A DNA stretch of 64,000 bases, taken from contig NZ_CP017326.1 in assembly GCF_001761545.1 (NCBI RefSeq), forward strand, positions 248,001 to 312,000, in the 5' to 3' direction. Position numbers and translations under genes: made by a program. The notes under the pieces were generated by a model. The model searched no databases. It was not told the origin of the DNA and saw nothing but the letters and a program-made list of their open reading frames with translations. Within the stretch, counting starts at the first letter, position 1, and each line of letters begins with the position of its first letter. This document shows positions 41,587-51,520 of this stretch, piece after piece. The stretch is from Weissella soli (lineage in GTDB: Bacteria; Bacillota; Bacilli; Lactobacillales; Lactobacillaceae).

Positions 41587-41637
41587 TTGGCAGCCGATTT
41601 TTGATTTATAAATTTTTATTGGCGAAATGCCAGGAGG
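41587..41637 (+). promoter_or_regulatory. Cold-shock mRNA leader structure covering the ribosome-binding site
   Basis: TGGCA (41588-41592) pairs with TGCCA (41628-41632), which abuts the AGGAGG site at 41632-41637. Inside it GCCGAT (41593-41598) pairs with ATTGGC (41618-41623). The nested stem next to the SD is like temperature-responsive csp leaders. Confidence 0.5.
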
Positions 41638-41646
41638 TTCTATCAC

Positions 41647-41847
41647 ATGGAACAAGGAACAGTAAAGTGGTTTGATTCAGAAAAGGGATTTGGTTTCATT
41701 TCTCGCGAAGCTGGTGACGATGTATTCGTTCACTTCTCAGCTATTCAAGGAGACGGCTTCAAGGCTCTTGAAGAAGGTCAAGCTGTATCATTTGAAGTTG
41801 AAAACGGTAACCGTGGCTTGCAAGCCGCTAACGTTACTAAGTTGTAA
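41647..41847 (+). CDS. Cold-shock protein
   Basis: 66-residue single cold-shock domain with RNP1 K-G-F-G-F-I (about 15-20) and RNP2 V-F-V-H-F (about 27-31). An RNA chaperone; strong codon bias and AGGAGG predict high expression. Which csp paralogue this is cannot be told from the window. Confidence 0.96.
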   Translation: MEQGTVKWFDSEKGFGFISREAGDDVFVHFSAIQGDGFKALEEGQAVSFEVENGNRGLQAANVTKL

Positions 41848-41858
41848 TCAACTTTAGG

Positions 41859-41892
41859 AAAAACCATTACACTTCGGTGTGATGGTTTTTTT
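41859..41892 (+). terminator. Terminator of the cold-shock gene
   Basis: AAAACCATTACAC pairs with GTGTGATGGTTTT around a TTCG loop, with T tail. Confidence 0.93.
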
Positions 41893-42061
41893 TATGCATT
41901 CACGTCTGGTTTAGTTGCTGAAGAAGCAGCGCTGCTACACGGCAGGATGCCAATGTGTCTCAAGCGCCAGGTTGATCTGGGCGTGGCCAATCAGCAGGCT
42001 GTGGAATTAATCATGACTGATAAGTAGTATAATGGGATTATTAATTTATTGAGTAGGTATA

Positions 42062-43099
42062 ATGATGTTTGAAACACTTTCTAAGTGGTGGTGGACTGAT
42101 AAAACACAAAAGTATGCAGCGTTAATTGTGCTCATACTGGTGGCGTTTCTCATCCGGCACTCGTTATCATTGGTCTTATTTGCCACGATTTTTGGTTATC
42201 TGGGAGTGAGCGGGGGGCGCACGATTCATAAGTACACTAGATTGCCCTATATCGCGGCCGTGATTAGTTTTTTCGTGACGCTAATTGCTGTTTTTGCACT
42301 GATTGTCTCTTTGATTGCGCCAATGTTTTATAAACAGGGGTTATATCTATATGAGGCCATTGTGAAGGGCCTCGTGAAGTATCCGCAAATTGAACAGCTT
42401 GCTTCTAGTTATATGAGTAAATTTAATATTACTGGTAAAGTCGGCGATCTGGTGCAAACCATTTTGCGGGGGTCGTTGAGTACTCTATCAGAAATTTTCC
42501 ATGCGACTTCAGAAGTGGTCCTCGCCTTGTTCTTGGCTTTTATTTTCGCCATGACATTTAAATCAATTCGTCGCTTTGGCAACCAGTTTTTATCATCAGA
42601 TTTTCCAGGTTTTTTCAAACATAGCTACCTGTTATTGAGCAAATTTGCCTACATTTTAGGCCAAATTTTTGAAGTTCAGATTGTGATTGACGTTTTCAAC
42701 ACCACTATTATGTTAATTGGTTTCATGATTATCGGGATGCCCTCACCCGTGGTCCTCGGGATGCTGGTCTTTATCCTAGGCTTAGTGCCGGTTGCCGGTG
42801 TGTTAATCTCAATGGTGCCATTAACAATTTTGGCCTTTTCAACGGGGGGCCTGGTGATGGCGGTTGAGGTCCTGCTGTTCGTCTTGCTCGTGCATACTTT
42901 TGAAGCATACTTCTTACACCCAAAGTTGATGGCATCGCGTTCGGAATTACCAATCTTTGTGACCTTCACGACGTTGATCTTCATGGAGACCTTCCTAGGT
43001 GCCTGGGGGTTGATCGTTGGGGTGCCGCTAGTTTCATTCTTCTTGGATGTCCTAGGCGTGCATAGATTTTCTGGCCAAACTGAAACATTTGAAGACTAA
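42062..43099 (+). CDS. AI-2E family transporter (PF01594-like permease)
   Basis: 345 residues with about seven to eight membrane segments. It has the family layout of two early hairpins, a soluble middle segment (about 100-150), then a C-terminal membrane block with P-V-V-L-G-M-L-V-F-I-L-G-L-V-P-V-A-G (about 222-239) and a final E-A-Y-F-L-H-P-K region. Members export small molecules or Na+; the substrate here is unknown. TATAAT at 42028-42033 gives its own promoter. The ribosome-binding site is weak (GTAGGT). Confidence 0.82.
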   Translation: MMFETLSKWWWTDKTQKYAALIVLILVAFLIRHSLSLVLFATIFGYLGVSGGRTIHKYTRLPYIAAVISFFVTLIAVFALIVSLIAPMFYKQGLYLYEAIVKGLVKYPQIEQLASSYMSKFNITGKVGDLVQTILRGSLSTLSEIFHATSEVVLALFLAFIFAMTFKSIRRFGNQFLSSDFPGFFKHSYLLLSKFAYILGQIFEVQIVIDVFNTTIMLIGFMIIGMPSPVVLGMLVFILGLVPVAGVLISMVPLTILAFSTGGLVMAVEVLLFVLLVHTFEAYFLHPKLMASRSELPIFVTFTTLIFMETFLGAWGLIVGVPLVSFFLDVLGVHRFSGQTETFED

Positions 43100-43102
43100 T
43101 CG

Positions 43103-43131
43103 AAGTCGTCCATTCATTGGGTGGCTTTTTT
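43103..43131 (+). terminator. Terminator of the AI-2E-family gene
   Basis: AAGTCGTCCA pairs (with G-U) to TGGGTGGCTT, followed by six T. Confidence 0.65.
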
Positions 43132-43250
43132 GTAATAATTTTTGCATGGTTTTTTCGCGAAAAGTTCGGTAAACTTACAGACAATGTGAAGAATCTTTCA
43201 TATGGAACTTTTAACTGTCCGTCCAGAGAGACGACCAAAGGAGTAGCACA

Positions 43251-44627
43251 ATGAAACATAAGCAATTCGGTAAGGTAACAGCCGTGCCAATGGCCGAGCG
43301 CGCCATGACTAACTGGGACATGTTTGCCACATGGATCGGTGCCAATGCGAATAATGGTACCTGGTATATTGGCGGAGTGATCGCGGCAGCGGGGATGTTG
43401 ACGGCATCGACAACCCTAATTATCACCGGCGTGTTGTCATACATCCTCTTGGCCTTGGCATCCTATATGGGTTATAAAACCGGGTTACCAGCGATGGTGT
43501 TGACCCGGGCATCCTTTGGGTTGCGGGGGTCATTTATTCCATCGATCATCAACTTGGTGCAGTTCATCGGTTGGGCGGCCGCTAATACATTTATCGCGGC
43601 CATCTCGATTTCGGTGATTTTTAAGGACCTCTTTGGTTGGGCCGTCTATGGCTCAAAAGGCGGGAACTTCGGCTTAATTTTGGGGATTGTCATCATGTCG
43701 ATCCTGCATCTGATCAGTATTTCTTTGGGTGAAAAATCAGTCCGGATGATTGAACGTGTCGGTATTATTTTAGTTTTTATTTTTGTAATTTGGGAAACGG
43801 TGGTGGTGTTGAAGACCGTCTCGCTACAGGACATCATGCAATGGCATGCGCCTGCCAAAGTTGCAATGACGAGTGGTGCCGCGGTTGACGTTTTGGCCGC
43901 GTTCAATTTAGCGTGGGTCACCGCAGCCGCCGATTTTTCACGGTTTACACCGAAGAAGCAGGCAGCGACGACCCTGTCATTTCTGGGTGCGAATATCGGG
44001 TTGTTCTGGTTCACTTTTGTGGGCTTGATGGCGACCATCGCGACCGCAATTACATTGAACGCATTTGATCCAAATAATTCGGACCCCTCAACCATTGCCT
44101 CAAAGTTAGGTCTAGGCAGTCTGGCGTTGGTGGTGATCATCATTACATCAACGACGGCCAATGCGGTGAATTTGATGGCGGCCGGCTCTGCGTTAACAAA
44201 TATGTTCCACAAGCTACGACTGACACCAGCTTTGTGGCTGGTCACTATTGGCGCTACCATCGTCTCATTTATCCCCTTAGTGGTCGCTTCATTCTTAGAT
44301 TCATTTATTGTCTTTCTCGATGCGATTGGCATGTTTTTGGGCCCTGAAATTGCCGTATTCTTGGTGGACTTCTTCCTGGTGCGCAAGGGTGCATATGTTT
44401 TTGATGAATTTACCAAGATTGACGGAGCGTATTGGTATAATAAGGGTGTGAACTGGGTCGCCATCATTGCCTGGGTGCTTGGTGTCAGCTTGTACTTTGG
44501 TTTGAAGAAAATTAGTTTCATTGCGGATACGATCGGCGCCACTTTTGTATCCATGGCTTTGACGGCAGCGATTTATTATGTGGCTGCCCAGTTCATCATG
44601 AACAGCAAGCGTGGCACCCAGGTCTGA
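43251..44627 (+). CDS. NCS1-family purine/cytosine-type permease
   Basis: 458 residues, about 12 membrane segments. The NCS1 signature is near the start (W-I-G-A-N-A-N-N-G-T-W-Y-I-G-G, about 27-41), with further family motifs such as L-T-R-A-S-F-G-L-R-G-S near 84-94. It would take up a nucleobase or related compound by proton or sodium symport; CodB-like, but the substrate cannot be fixed. AAAGGAG precedes the ATG. No biosynthetic partner gene is next to it. Confidence 0.8.
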   Translation: MKHKQFGKVTAVPMAERAMTNWDMFATWIGANANNGTWYIGGVIAAAGMLTASTTLIITGVLSYILLALASYMGYKTGLPAMVLTRASFGLRGSFIPSIINLVQFIGWAAANTFIAAISISVIFKDLFGWAVYGSKGGNFGLILGIVIMSILHLISISLGEKSVRMIERVGIILVFIFVIWETVVVLKTVSLQDIMQWHAPAKVAMTSGAAVDVLAAFNLAWVTAAADFSRFTPKKQAATTLSFLGANIGLFWFTFVGLMATIATAITLNAFDPNNSDPSTIASKLGLGSLALVVIIITSTTANAVNLMAAGSALTNMFHKLRLTPALWLVTIGATIVSFIPLVVASFLDSFIVFLDAIGMFLGPEIAVFLVDFFLVRKGAYVFDEFTKIDGAYWYNKGVNWVAIIAWVLGVSLYFGLKKISFIADTIGATFVSMALTAAIYYVAAQFIMNSKRGTQV

Positions 44628-44778
44628 TCGATGAGATTTGTAAAGATTTTGTAACCTGATGTCAGAAAAGCTAACATAAATTCTGTCTTGTAAATTTGAT
44701 TTCAGGTAAACTAACTATTAGAGTATTTTGAGGTTAGCTTAAGACTAGCCGAATTTAGAGAAAATGGAGGAGTGTGTA

Positions 44779-46239
44779 ATGCGTAAATGGCTAGTAAGTC
44801 TGTTAGTAATCGCGTCGGCTATATTTGGAATGCTGGTGGGGTTTGAACAGGCAAATGCGGCAAGCAAACCACACTACACGATTACGACGGATTCAACTTA
44901 CCCACCTTTTGAGTTCCAATCAAAGAATGGGAAGTACATCGGAATCGACATGGATATGTTAAAGGCCATCGCCAAGAAAGAAGGCTTCACCTATACATTG
45001 AAGCCAATGAGCTTCAATGCCGGTGTTCAGGCGGTCCAAGCTGGTCAAGTAGATGGAATTCTAGCCGGAATGACAATCACTGACGAACGTAAGCAGACGT
45101 TTGATTTCAGTGAACCATACTACAAGACGGGGGTTGTCGTCGCAATTTCTGCTAAAGACAAGACGGTGAAGTCTTTGAAGGATTTGAAGGGGAAGACGGT
45201 TGCATTGAAGACCGGAACCGCCGGAGCAACATATGCCGAATCCATTCAAAAGAAGTATGGCTTTAAAGCAACTTATTATAATGATTCAAATATTATGTAT
45301 AACGCGGTCATCACAGGTAACGCGGTTGCTGCGTTTGAAGATCAACCAGTGATGTTATACGCCATTAAGCAAGGAACGGCTTTGAAGATTATTTCAAAGC
45401 AGGTTGCCAATGGTGGTTGGTATGGGTTTGGTGTCAAGAAGGGCTCACAAGCTGCGCTACTAAAGTCATTTAATGCAGGCTATAAGAAGATCGTTGCCGA
45501 TGGTACTTATGACAAAATCGTCAACAAGTATCTCGGAGATACTGGGGTTAACTACAAAGAAGTTAAGGCTGATTCATCACGGGATGACAGCACAAGCTTT
45601 GTATCAATCTTCAATGAAAACCGCAGTGCTTTGCTGAATGGTTTGATTAAGACGATTGAGCTAACCGTCCTTGGTGTTGTCTTGGCTTCAATTTGGGGAA
45701 TCTTGCTAGGTGTCATGGGTGTGGTACCTTCAAAGTTCATTCAAGGTTTGTCAGCAACGATTATTTATATTTTCCGTGGCCTACCAATGTTGGTTTTGGC
45801 ATTCTTCATTTATATCGGTATTCCTAATGTGACGGGACAACGTATCCCAGCGTTTACTGCTGGAATTATCACGTTGATTTTGAATGAAGGAGCCTATATT
45901 GGAGCCTTTGTTCGCGGTGGCTTTATGTCAGTCGATCCTGGTCAAATGGAAGCGGCGCGTTCGCTTGGTATGCCATATGGCAAGGCGATGCGTAAGGTCG
46001 TGATGCCACAAGGAATCCGCTTGATGATTCCAAGTTTCATTAACCAATTTATTATCACATTGAAGGACACCTCACTATTGTCAGCGATCGGAATTATCGA
46101 ATTGACACAAACTGGAACCTTAATCATTGCCCGTAATCTACAAGGATTTAAGGTTTGGTTGATGGTGGCAGCTTTGTACCTCATCGTGATCACATTGTTG
46201 ACATGGTTGTCTAACTGGGTAGAAAAGAGGCTGAAGTAA
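44779..46239 (+). CDS. Fused amino acid substrate-binding/permease protein
   Basis: 486 residues. A signal sequence (about 1-27, A-N-A-A) leads into an SBP_bac_3 domain (about 32-255, with P-P-F-E-F and G-I-D-M-D-M). A HisM-type permease (about 280-486, EAA loop near 400: E-A-A-R-S-L-G-M) follows in the same chain. The fusion tethers the binding domain, so no lipid anchor is required. The start at 44779 is set by GGAGG at 44765; an upstream ATG contains that site. The ATPase gene overlaps its stop (TAATG). Substrate probably Gln, Arg or another polar amino acid. Confidence 0.92.
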   Translation: MRKWLVSLLVIASAIFGMLVGFEQANAASKPHYTITTDSTYPPFEFQSKNGKYIGIDMDMLKAIAKKEGFTYTLKPMSFNAGVQAVQAGQVDGILAGMTITDERKQTFDFSEPYYKTGVVVAISAKDKTVKSLKDLKGKTVALKTGTAGATYAESIQKKYGFKATYYNDSNIMYNAVITGNAVAAFEDQPVMLYAIKQGTALKIISKQVANGGWYGFGVKKGSQAALLKSFNAGYKKIVADGTYDKIVNKYLGDTGVNYKEVKADSSRDDSTSFVSIFNENRSALLNGLIKTIELTVLGVVLASIWGILLGVMGVVPSKFIQGLSATIIYIFRGLPMLVLAFFIYIGIPNVTGQRIPAFTAGIITLILNEGAYIGAFVRGGFMSVDPGQMEAARSLGMPYGKAMRKVVMPQGIRLMIPSFINQFIITLKDTSLLSAIGIIELTQTGTLIIARNLQGFKVWLMVAALYLIVITLLTWLSNWVEKRLK

Positions 46240-46976
46240 TGGCTAAAATTGTTGAAGTTACAGATTTACACAAGAGTTACGGGGATAATGAAGTCCTTAA
46301 GGGTGTCAGCCTGAGTGTTGAAGAAGGTGAAGTCGTTGTCATGATCGGGCCCTCAGGGTCTGGTAAGTCAACTTTCTTACGTGCTTTAAACAAGTTGGAA
46401 GAAGTTGATTCAGGTGAGATTAAGATTGCGGGTTGGGATTTTAAGAATCCTAAAAATGACATTAATAAGACGCGCATGAACATTGGTATGGTGTTCCAAC
46501 ACTTCAATTTGTTTCCGCATCTAACGGTATTGGAAAACTTGATGCTAGCGCCAACTGAACTTGGTAAGATGAGTAAGGAAGAGGCTGAAGCAACCTCACG
46601 TAAGCTCCTTGAGCGCGTTGGTTTGGTCGAGAAGGCCGATGTGAAGCCAAATACTTTGTCAGGTGGTCAAAAGCAACGTGTGGCGATTGCACGTGCTTTG
46701 GCGATGAATCCCAACATTATGTTGTTCGACGAACCAACGTCAGCCCTAGATCCAGAAATGGTGGGGGATGTTTTGGCAGTAATGAAGGAATTGGCACAAG
46801 AAGGCATGACGATGATCGTCGTTACGCACGAAATGGGCTTTGCTAAGCAAGTGGCTGATCGGGTGGTCTTCTTTGACAATGGTTTGATTCGTGAAGAAGG
46901 CACACCAGAAGCAATCTTTAATCAACCAAAAGACCCTCGGACCCAAGAGTTCTTGAACAAGGTCTTAAATGTCTAA
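46239..46976 (+). CDS. Polar amino acid ABC transporter ATPase
   Basis: 245 residues. Walker [10 protein letters not shown] is near 36-44, the signature LSGGQKQR near 141, Walker [14 protein letters not shown] near 161, and T-H-E-M-G-F near 193. It serves the fused SBP-permease. Very similar to GlnQ at 2928-3662, so the organism has at least two paralogous amino acid importers of this class. Confidence 0.93.
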   Translation: MAKIVEVTDLHKSYGDNEVLKGVSLSVEEGEVVVMIGPSGSGKSTFLRALNKLEEVDSGEIKIAGWDFKNPKNDINKTRMNIGMVFQHFNLFPHLTVLENLMLAPTELGKMSKEEAEATSRKLLERVGLVEKADVKPNTLSGGQKQRVAIARALAMNPNIMLFDEPTSALDPEMVGDVLAVMKELAQEGMTMIVVTHEMGFAKQVADRVVFFDNGLIREEGTPEAIFNQPKDPRTQEFLNKVLNV

Positions 46977-47034
46977 TGATAGCACTGGGCATGGTGGTAA
47001 CCTGCTAGTCTGCAGTTGGATAACAGTGTGACCG

Positions 47035-47066
47035 AAAAAGGCCAATCCTTAGGATTGGCCTTTTTT
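47035..47066. terminator. Bidirectional terminator between the ABC importer and the sortase gene
   Basis: AAAAAGGCCAATCC pairs with GGATTGGCCTTTTT around TTA; flanking A and T runs suit both converging genes. Confidence 0.9.
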
Positions 47067-47080
47067 GCACGATAAAATCT

Positions 47081-48046
47081 TTATTTGGTACCGCCGGCAT
47101 CCCCGTTGACACCTTCCTCAGTACCCGGATTAAACCAAGCGGCATGCGCATTAGTCGCTTGGTTGGTTAAATCGAAGTAGCCAACTGTGCGGTCGCTGGC
47201 GTTGGCCCAAGTCGCTGACTTAGTAAGGGTCGCATGGGTAATGATGCGATAATTGGTATCAGGAAACAAGCAGCTGATAATGGTTAGTTTAGCGTGTTTC
47301 GTAGCGTTCAATACACTGACATCGCTTGGCTTGACGAGGTCTTGGCCCGTAATGGTGTAGGTGTAGATATGCGTGCCATTTGCGAGATAGACCTTTTGGC
47401 CTTGCAGCCAATCAGATGAACCGGGTTGACCGTTTTGCAGGTAGGGCGCGTTTTGGCTCCGGTTTTTTTGGAGGGCAGAAAAACCAGTGTGGCCATCGTT
47501 GAAATTATGGGCCGCTAATCCATAATTGCCCTGGCCCATGACTGGCATGTTAGTGCCATTGGGATCATCAGCCGAGCGGTTAGCGTAGTTTGCCCCTTGG
47601 TTAAGACCGGCCACTGAGTACGCATCATCGTAGATTGGTAATAGAATTGAACGGGTTGGGATCGCAACGAAACCTTGCTTGTGATAGCCGTTGGCAGCGT
47701 TGCGCATCACCATTTTAGCAATGCGTTGACGGGCCGTGAGCGCATATATTGTGTGCGTGCGTTGTAATTTTTGATAGTGATAGTGCTGTAGCTGTTTTTG
47801 CGTAGTCCCGGCGATATTGAAGATATTGGTTTGCCAGATTTGAAAACCGATCAGGCTGATTGCAAATGCCAGCACTAAATGCGCTAAGGACCGCCTGATG
47901 GCGAGGTGCCAGTGGTGATGTAACCGGTAGGACCAAATGATCGACCAGAGTGTCATGAGCCCAAATAGGCCGAGGGCAACTGGCAGCATGGTTTTGAAGA
48001 TGTGGGTTAATTCGATTTGCGTTGAAATCGCGGTGAAGTTTGGCAT
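47081..48046 (-). CDS. srtA: Class A-type sortase
   Basis: 321 residues with two N-terminal membrane segments (about 17-37 and 52-70) and an extracellular sortase domain. Catalytic His is in G-L-A-A-H-N-F, Cys in T-I-I-S-C-L-F-P, and Arg in N-Y-R-I-I. Sortases join LPxTG proteins to the cell wall. The domain has an insertion-rich middle and a longer C-terminal tail than canonical SrtA. The catalytic Cys is one of only four outside the ComF proteins. No LPxTG substrate gene is seen nearby. The upstream minus-strand gene is nine bases away. Confidence 0.88.
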   Translation of the reverse strand: MPNFTAISTQIELTHIFKTMLPVALGLFGLMTLWSIIWSYRLHHHWHLAIRRSLAHLVLAFAISLIGFQIWQTNIFNIAGTTQKQLQHYHYQKLQRTHTIYALTARQRIAKMVMRNAANGYHKQGFVAIPTRSILLPIYDDAYSVAGLNQGANYANRSADDPNGTNMPVMGQGNYGLAAHNFNDGHTGFSALQKNRSQNAPYLQNGQPGSSDWLQGQKVYLANGTHIYTYTITGQDLVKPSDVSVLNATKHAKLTIISCLFPDTNYRIITHATLTKSATWANASDRTVGYFDLTNQATNAHAAWFNPGTEEGVNGDAGGTK

Positions 48047-48055
48047 GATTAGATC

Positions 48056-48592
48056 CTAGGCGTGATATTTAATATTTTGCACAGCCAGCTTTTGGCTAAA
48101 TAAAGGCTGCCAAGCTGGATAACGTTGCTGACTTTGAATGGTTTGCCAACGGTCGATAAAGGCGATGATCAAGATGATCGCAGGGCCAAATTTTTCATCA
48201 GTATAGGTGATTTGCAAACGAAAGTTATTTGTGGGGACGACCCGGGCTAACGTACGGGTGAGGTTTTTGACCGAATAGTGGCGTCGTTGTGGGTTACCAA
48301 TGACCAGCCAATTTAAGTGATTAATGACTAATAAATCGCGAAATTGGGTTGAGAGACCGAACGACCCGAGTTCTTGGGCATCTAATTTCAAAACAAAGCG
48401 CGGTAAAAAACCGGCGGCAGTTTGCACGATTTTACAATGGCTTTCAGCACCGGGCGCAATTAATTGTAATTGATCGCCGGGACGCCCAAAGTCCCCAATG
48501 ATATGATAAAGCAGTTTGCCGTTTTGATCCGTAATGCGGCTCACACCGAAACCTTGTTGCTGTGACGTTTGTTGTAAATAAACGGTAGTCAT
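48056..48592 (-). CDS. LURP-one/YxjI-like protein
   Basis: 178 residues, no signal peptide or clear membrane segment except a hydrophobic C-terminal helix (P-A-I-I-L-I-I-A-F-I). Segments G-D-Q-L-Q-L-I and F-L-P-R-F-V-L recall the beta-barrel LURP-one-related/YxjI family (tubby-like fold), but that is a weak resemblance. The start at 48592 follows GGAGG; a TTG 15 bases further up is less likely. It precedes the sortase and is probably co-transcribed. One Cys. Confidence 0.55.
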   Translation of the reverse strand: MTTVYLQQTSQQQGFGVSRITDQNGKLLYHIIGDFGRPGDQLQLIAPGAESHCKIVQTAAGFLPRFVLKLDAQELGSFGLSTQFRDLLVINHLNWLVIGNPQRRHYSVKNLTRTLARVVPTNNFRLQITYTDEKFGPAIILIIAFIDRWQTIQSQQRYPAWQPLFSQKLAVQNIKYHA

Positions 48593-48684
48593 CCAAAGTA
48601 CCTCCAATCCCGTCAGTCGTCACGTCGTGTATTTAGTTTAAGTATACCGGTAAAAACAAATTCAACCAAATTTTATTAACAGAC

Positions 48685-48713
48685 TAGACGCGTGCCGGCT
48701 GGTTGGGTATAAT
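48685..48713 (+). promoter_or_regulatory. Probable pta promoter
   Basis: TAGACG at 48685-48690 and TATAAT at 48708-48713 with 17-base spacing. Confidence 0.55.
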
Positions 48714-48753
48714 TTCTATGTGAAGAAGTTCACTAAAATGATATCCTTATCGT

Positions 48754-48767
48754 TAGGCACGTGCCTA
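48754..48767. promoter_or_regulatory. Perfect 14-base palindrome in the pta leader
   Basis: TAGGCACGTGCCTA lies 40 bases after the -10 and 63 bases before the pta ATG. A symmetric site of this length suits a dimeric regulator; none is identified. Confidence 0.5.
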
Positions 48768-48829
48768 CTGATTGTGGGATAATATAGTTGGTAGATGAAA
48801 TTTGATTTTAAGAAGATGGAGTATTTCTC

Positions 48830-49810
48830 ATGGAACTCTTTGAACAATTAAGCACCCGTATTAAGGGGCAAGGTAAGGTTTTGGTATTCCCTGAAGGAGA
48901 AGATGCCCGGATCCAAGGAGCGGCGGTTCGTTTGGCAGCAAGTGACTTGGTCAAGCCAATTTTGCTTGGTGACCAGGCGACCATTGCGGCAACTGCAGCC
49001 GCCAATCACTTTGATTTGTCAGGTGTCCAAGTGATTGACTTAACCGAATATCCACAGGACGCGTTCGATCGCATGGTCAATGCATTAGTTGAACGTCGAA
49101 ATGGTAAGACGGATGCCGCGACAGCAGAAAAGTGGTTAGGGGATGTGAACTACTTTGGTACGATGATGGTTTATCTTGGGTTGGCTGATGGATTAGTTTC
49201 CGGTGCTGTGCACCCAACGAGTGATACGGTGCGGCCGGCCTTACAGATCATTAAGACCGCTCAAGGATCATCACGTATTTCAGGTGCATTTATTATGCAA
49301 CGCGCAGAAGAACGCTATATTTTTGCTGATGCGGCCATCAATATTGATCCGGATGCGGCAACGCTAGCAGAAATCGCGATTCAATCAGCACACACCGCGA
49401 AGACATTTGGTTTAGAACCACAAGTTGCCATGTTAAGCTTTTCAACGAAGGGTTCAGCTAAAGCACCACAGGCCAATAAAGTGATCGAGGCCACTGCTTT
49501 AGCCCAACAAGCGGCGCCCACTTTAGCCATTGATGGTGAATTACAGTTTGACGCGGCCTTCAGTAAGACGGTGGCGGCGGCGAAGGCTCCTGAATCTAGC
49601 GTGGCTGGTCACGCGAATGTCTTTGTCTTTCCTGATTTACAATCAGGGAACATTGGCTACAAAATTGCGCAACGTTTGGGTGGCTTTGAAGCGATCGGAC
49701 CAATCTTACAAGGATTAGCAGCCCCAGTGGCTGATTTGTCACGGGGTGCCAACGAAGAAGATGTTTACAAGGTAGCCATCATCACCGCGGCCCAAGCTTT
49801 AGAAGCCTAA
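48830..49810 (+). CDS. pta: Phosphate acetyltransferase
   Basis: 326 residues, the short single-domain (PTA_PTB) form. It starts with E-L-F-E-Q-L and has V-F-P-E-G-E-D-A-R near 21-29, G-L-A-D-G-L-V-S-G-A-V-H near 118-129, and M-L-S-F-S-T-K-G-S-A near 200-209. It interconverts acetyl-CoA and acetyl phosphate, supporting ATP formation through acetate kinase in the phosphoketolase pathway. It has its own promoter and terminator. Confidence 0.95.
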   Translation: MELFEQLSTRIKGQGKVLVFPEGEDARIQGAAVRLAASDLVKPILLGDQATIAATAAANHFDLSGVQVIDLTEYPQDAFDRMVNALVERRNGKTDAATAEKWLGDVNYFGTMMVYLGLADGLVSGAVHPTSDTVRPALQIIKTAQGSSRISGAFIMQRAEERYIFADAAINIDPDAATLAEIAIQSAHTAKTFGLEPQVAMLSFSTKGSAKAPQANKVIEATALAQQAAPTLAIDGELQFDAAFSKTVAAAKAPESSVAGHANVFVFPDLQSGNIGYKIAQRLGGFEAIGPILQGLAAPVADLSRGANEEDVYKVAIITAAQALEA

Positions 49811-49828
49811 CTTAAAATGCCTCTAGTT

Positions 49829-49863
49829 AAACAGATATTCGGCAAACGGATATCTGTTTTTTT
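49829..49863 (+). terminator. Terminator of pta
   Basis: AAACAGATAT pairs with ATATCTGTTT, with extra CG pairs in the loop and a T tail. Confidence 0.9.
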
Positions 49864-49994
49864 ATTGACCGAGATTGCGTCAAGCGGTGGTGATTAAGGG
49901 AACGAATATATTTTAACCTTTGCTATCCACAAATGAACGTTTGATTGGTATGATAGTAAGATAGGATTCTTGAATGAAATGGGAGGTAACCATA

Positions 49995-51407
49995 ATGGCG
50001 GATGAAGTGAACACTTTGGTACAACAGGCGCCACAGGATATTCAGGCTGAACAAGCGACGCTAGGCTCAGTCTTGATCAGCACGGATCCAGCGGATACGT
50101 TAGCTGAAATTAATGCGATTGTTGAACCAGATGACTTTTTCCAAACACGGCACCGGCTGATCTATCGTGCAATGTTGACCCTGGATGAAAATCTCCGACC
50201 AATTGATGTACTGACCTTAATTGAACAGTTAAATATCATGAACCAGCTGGAAAACGCTGGTGGTGAAGCCTATTTGGCTGAATTAGCCGTTGCGGTACCG
50301 ATTGCGCGTAATGCCCCAGTCTATGCGGATATTGTTAAACAAAAAGCTTTACGTCGGCGGTTGATTGATTTGTTGGCTAATGGAACCGAGGAATCATATA
50401 CCGATATGAAGTCGGTGGAAGATTTGATTTCAGAGTTATCATCAGGTTTGGATGCGATTGAAACCGGGGCCAATGATGCTGACTTTGAACGGATCGGTGA
50501 CGTGGTCACCGATGCATTCGACCGGATTGAACTAAATGCCAAGGCTGATGGTACGGTGGTTGGTTTGGCGTCTGGTTATCCAGCGCTCGATAATATGACC
50601 ACCGGCTTTGGTGGTGGTCAGGTGATTATCATAGCGGCTCGTCCGGGTTTGGGTAAAACGGCCTTTGCTTTGAATATTTTGAAGAACGTGGCGGTGGAAA
50701 ACCCCACCTTACCCGTGGCGTATTTTTCACTTGAAATGTCTGCGGTGGACTTGGTTGATCGTATGCTGGCTGCTGAGGGCAATGTCCACTCAAAACATAT
50801 TCGAACCGGGCAATTGACCGATGAAGAGTGGACGAGTTTAACGGTGGCGATGAGCTCGTTAGGCAATACAAAAATCTACATGGATGCATCATCCAATATC
50901 CGGGTTTCAGAGATTCGTTCGAAGCTACGTCGTTTGGTGAAACGTGAAGGCAAACTTGGCCTAGTAATCATTGATTATTTGCAATTGATCGAAGGTACCG
51001 GCAACGAGTCACGGCAACAACAAGTGTCAGCCATTTCGCGGGCAATTAAGAACATGGCCATGGAACTGGATGTACCGATTATTGCGTTATCACAACTCTC
51101 ACGTGGGGTCGAATCGCGTGATGATAAGCGACCACGGATGTCTGATTTGCGGGAATCGGGCTCAATCGAGCAAGACGCCGACATTGTCGCGTTTTTGTAT
51201 CGTGATGATTATTATCAACGTGACAATGACAATACGGAGAGTCTGCAGGATCCGCGGCATGAAGAGGCGGATGTGGGTGACATGGAAGTGATTCTAGAAA
51301 AGAACCGTCGTGGTGAACGAGGCACGGCACACGTGTTATTCGTGAAATCATACAATAAGTTCTCTTCGGTGGATTACACCCACGATGACAGTAATCCATT
51401 TGGTTAA
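49995..51407 (+). CDS. dnaB: Replicative DNA helicase DnaB
   Basis: 470 residues. The N-terminal primase-binding domain (about 10-110) begins P-Q-D-I-Q-A-E-Q-A-T-L-G-S-V-L. The RecA-like core has Walker A A-R-P-G-L-G-K-T-A near 213-221, S-L-E-M-S near 246, Walker B L-V-I-I-D-Y-L-Q-L near 320, and L-R-E-S-G-S-I-E-Q-D-A-D near 380. GGGAGG sets the start at 49995. It is monocistronic here rather than following rplI. No Cys. Confidence 0.96.
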   Translation: MADEVNTLVQQAPQDIQAEQATLGSVLISTDPADTLAEINAIVEPDDFFQTRHRLIYRAMLTLDENLRPIDVLTLIEQLNIMNQLENAGGEAYLAELAVAVPIARNAPVYADIVKQKALRRRLIDLLANGTEESYTDMKSVEDLISELSSGLDAIETGANDADFERIGDVVTDAFDRIELNAKADGTVVGLASGYPALDNMTTGFGGGQVIIIAARPGLGKTAFALNILKNVAVENPTLPVAYFSLEMSAVDLVDRMLAAEGNVHSKHIRTGQLTDEEWTSLTVAMSSLGNTKIYMDASSNIRVSEIRSKLRRLVKREGKLGLVIIDYLQLIEGTGNESRQQQVSAISRAIKNMAMELDVPIIALSQLSRGVESRDDKRPRMSDLRESGSIEQDADIVAFLYRDDYYQRDNDNTESLQDPRHEEADVGDMEVILEKNRRGERGTAHVLFVKSYNKFSSVDYTHDDSNPFG

Positions 51408-51426
51408 TTAAGGATGCAGAGCATGA

Positions 51427-51469
51427 TGTGGAACTAACTGGTGTCAGTTAGTTCCACATTTTAATTTTT
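51427..51469 (+). terminator. Terminator of dnaB
   Basis: A perfect 14-pair stem, TGTGGAACTAACTG with its complement at 51445-51458, then a T-rich tail. Confidence 0.8.
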
Positions 51470-51520
51470 ATGCGCTAGCCCATGATACTGGGGTAGGTTT
51501 GACAGATTGAGAGGAAAATT

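Noticed and set aside
41848-42027. 60-codon open frame in phase with the cold-shock gene, beyond its stop
   Set aside because: It has no start codon with a ribosome-binding site, passes through the csp terminator, and contains two Cys in 60 codons, unlike the real genes here. A decayed gene end is possible but not supportable.
43132-43250. Purine riboswitch before the NCS1 permease
   Set aside because: The conserved loop-loop and junction bases are not present; only a small CGTC/GACG hairpin is seen.
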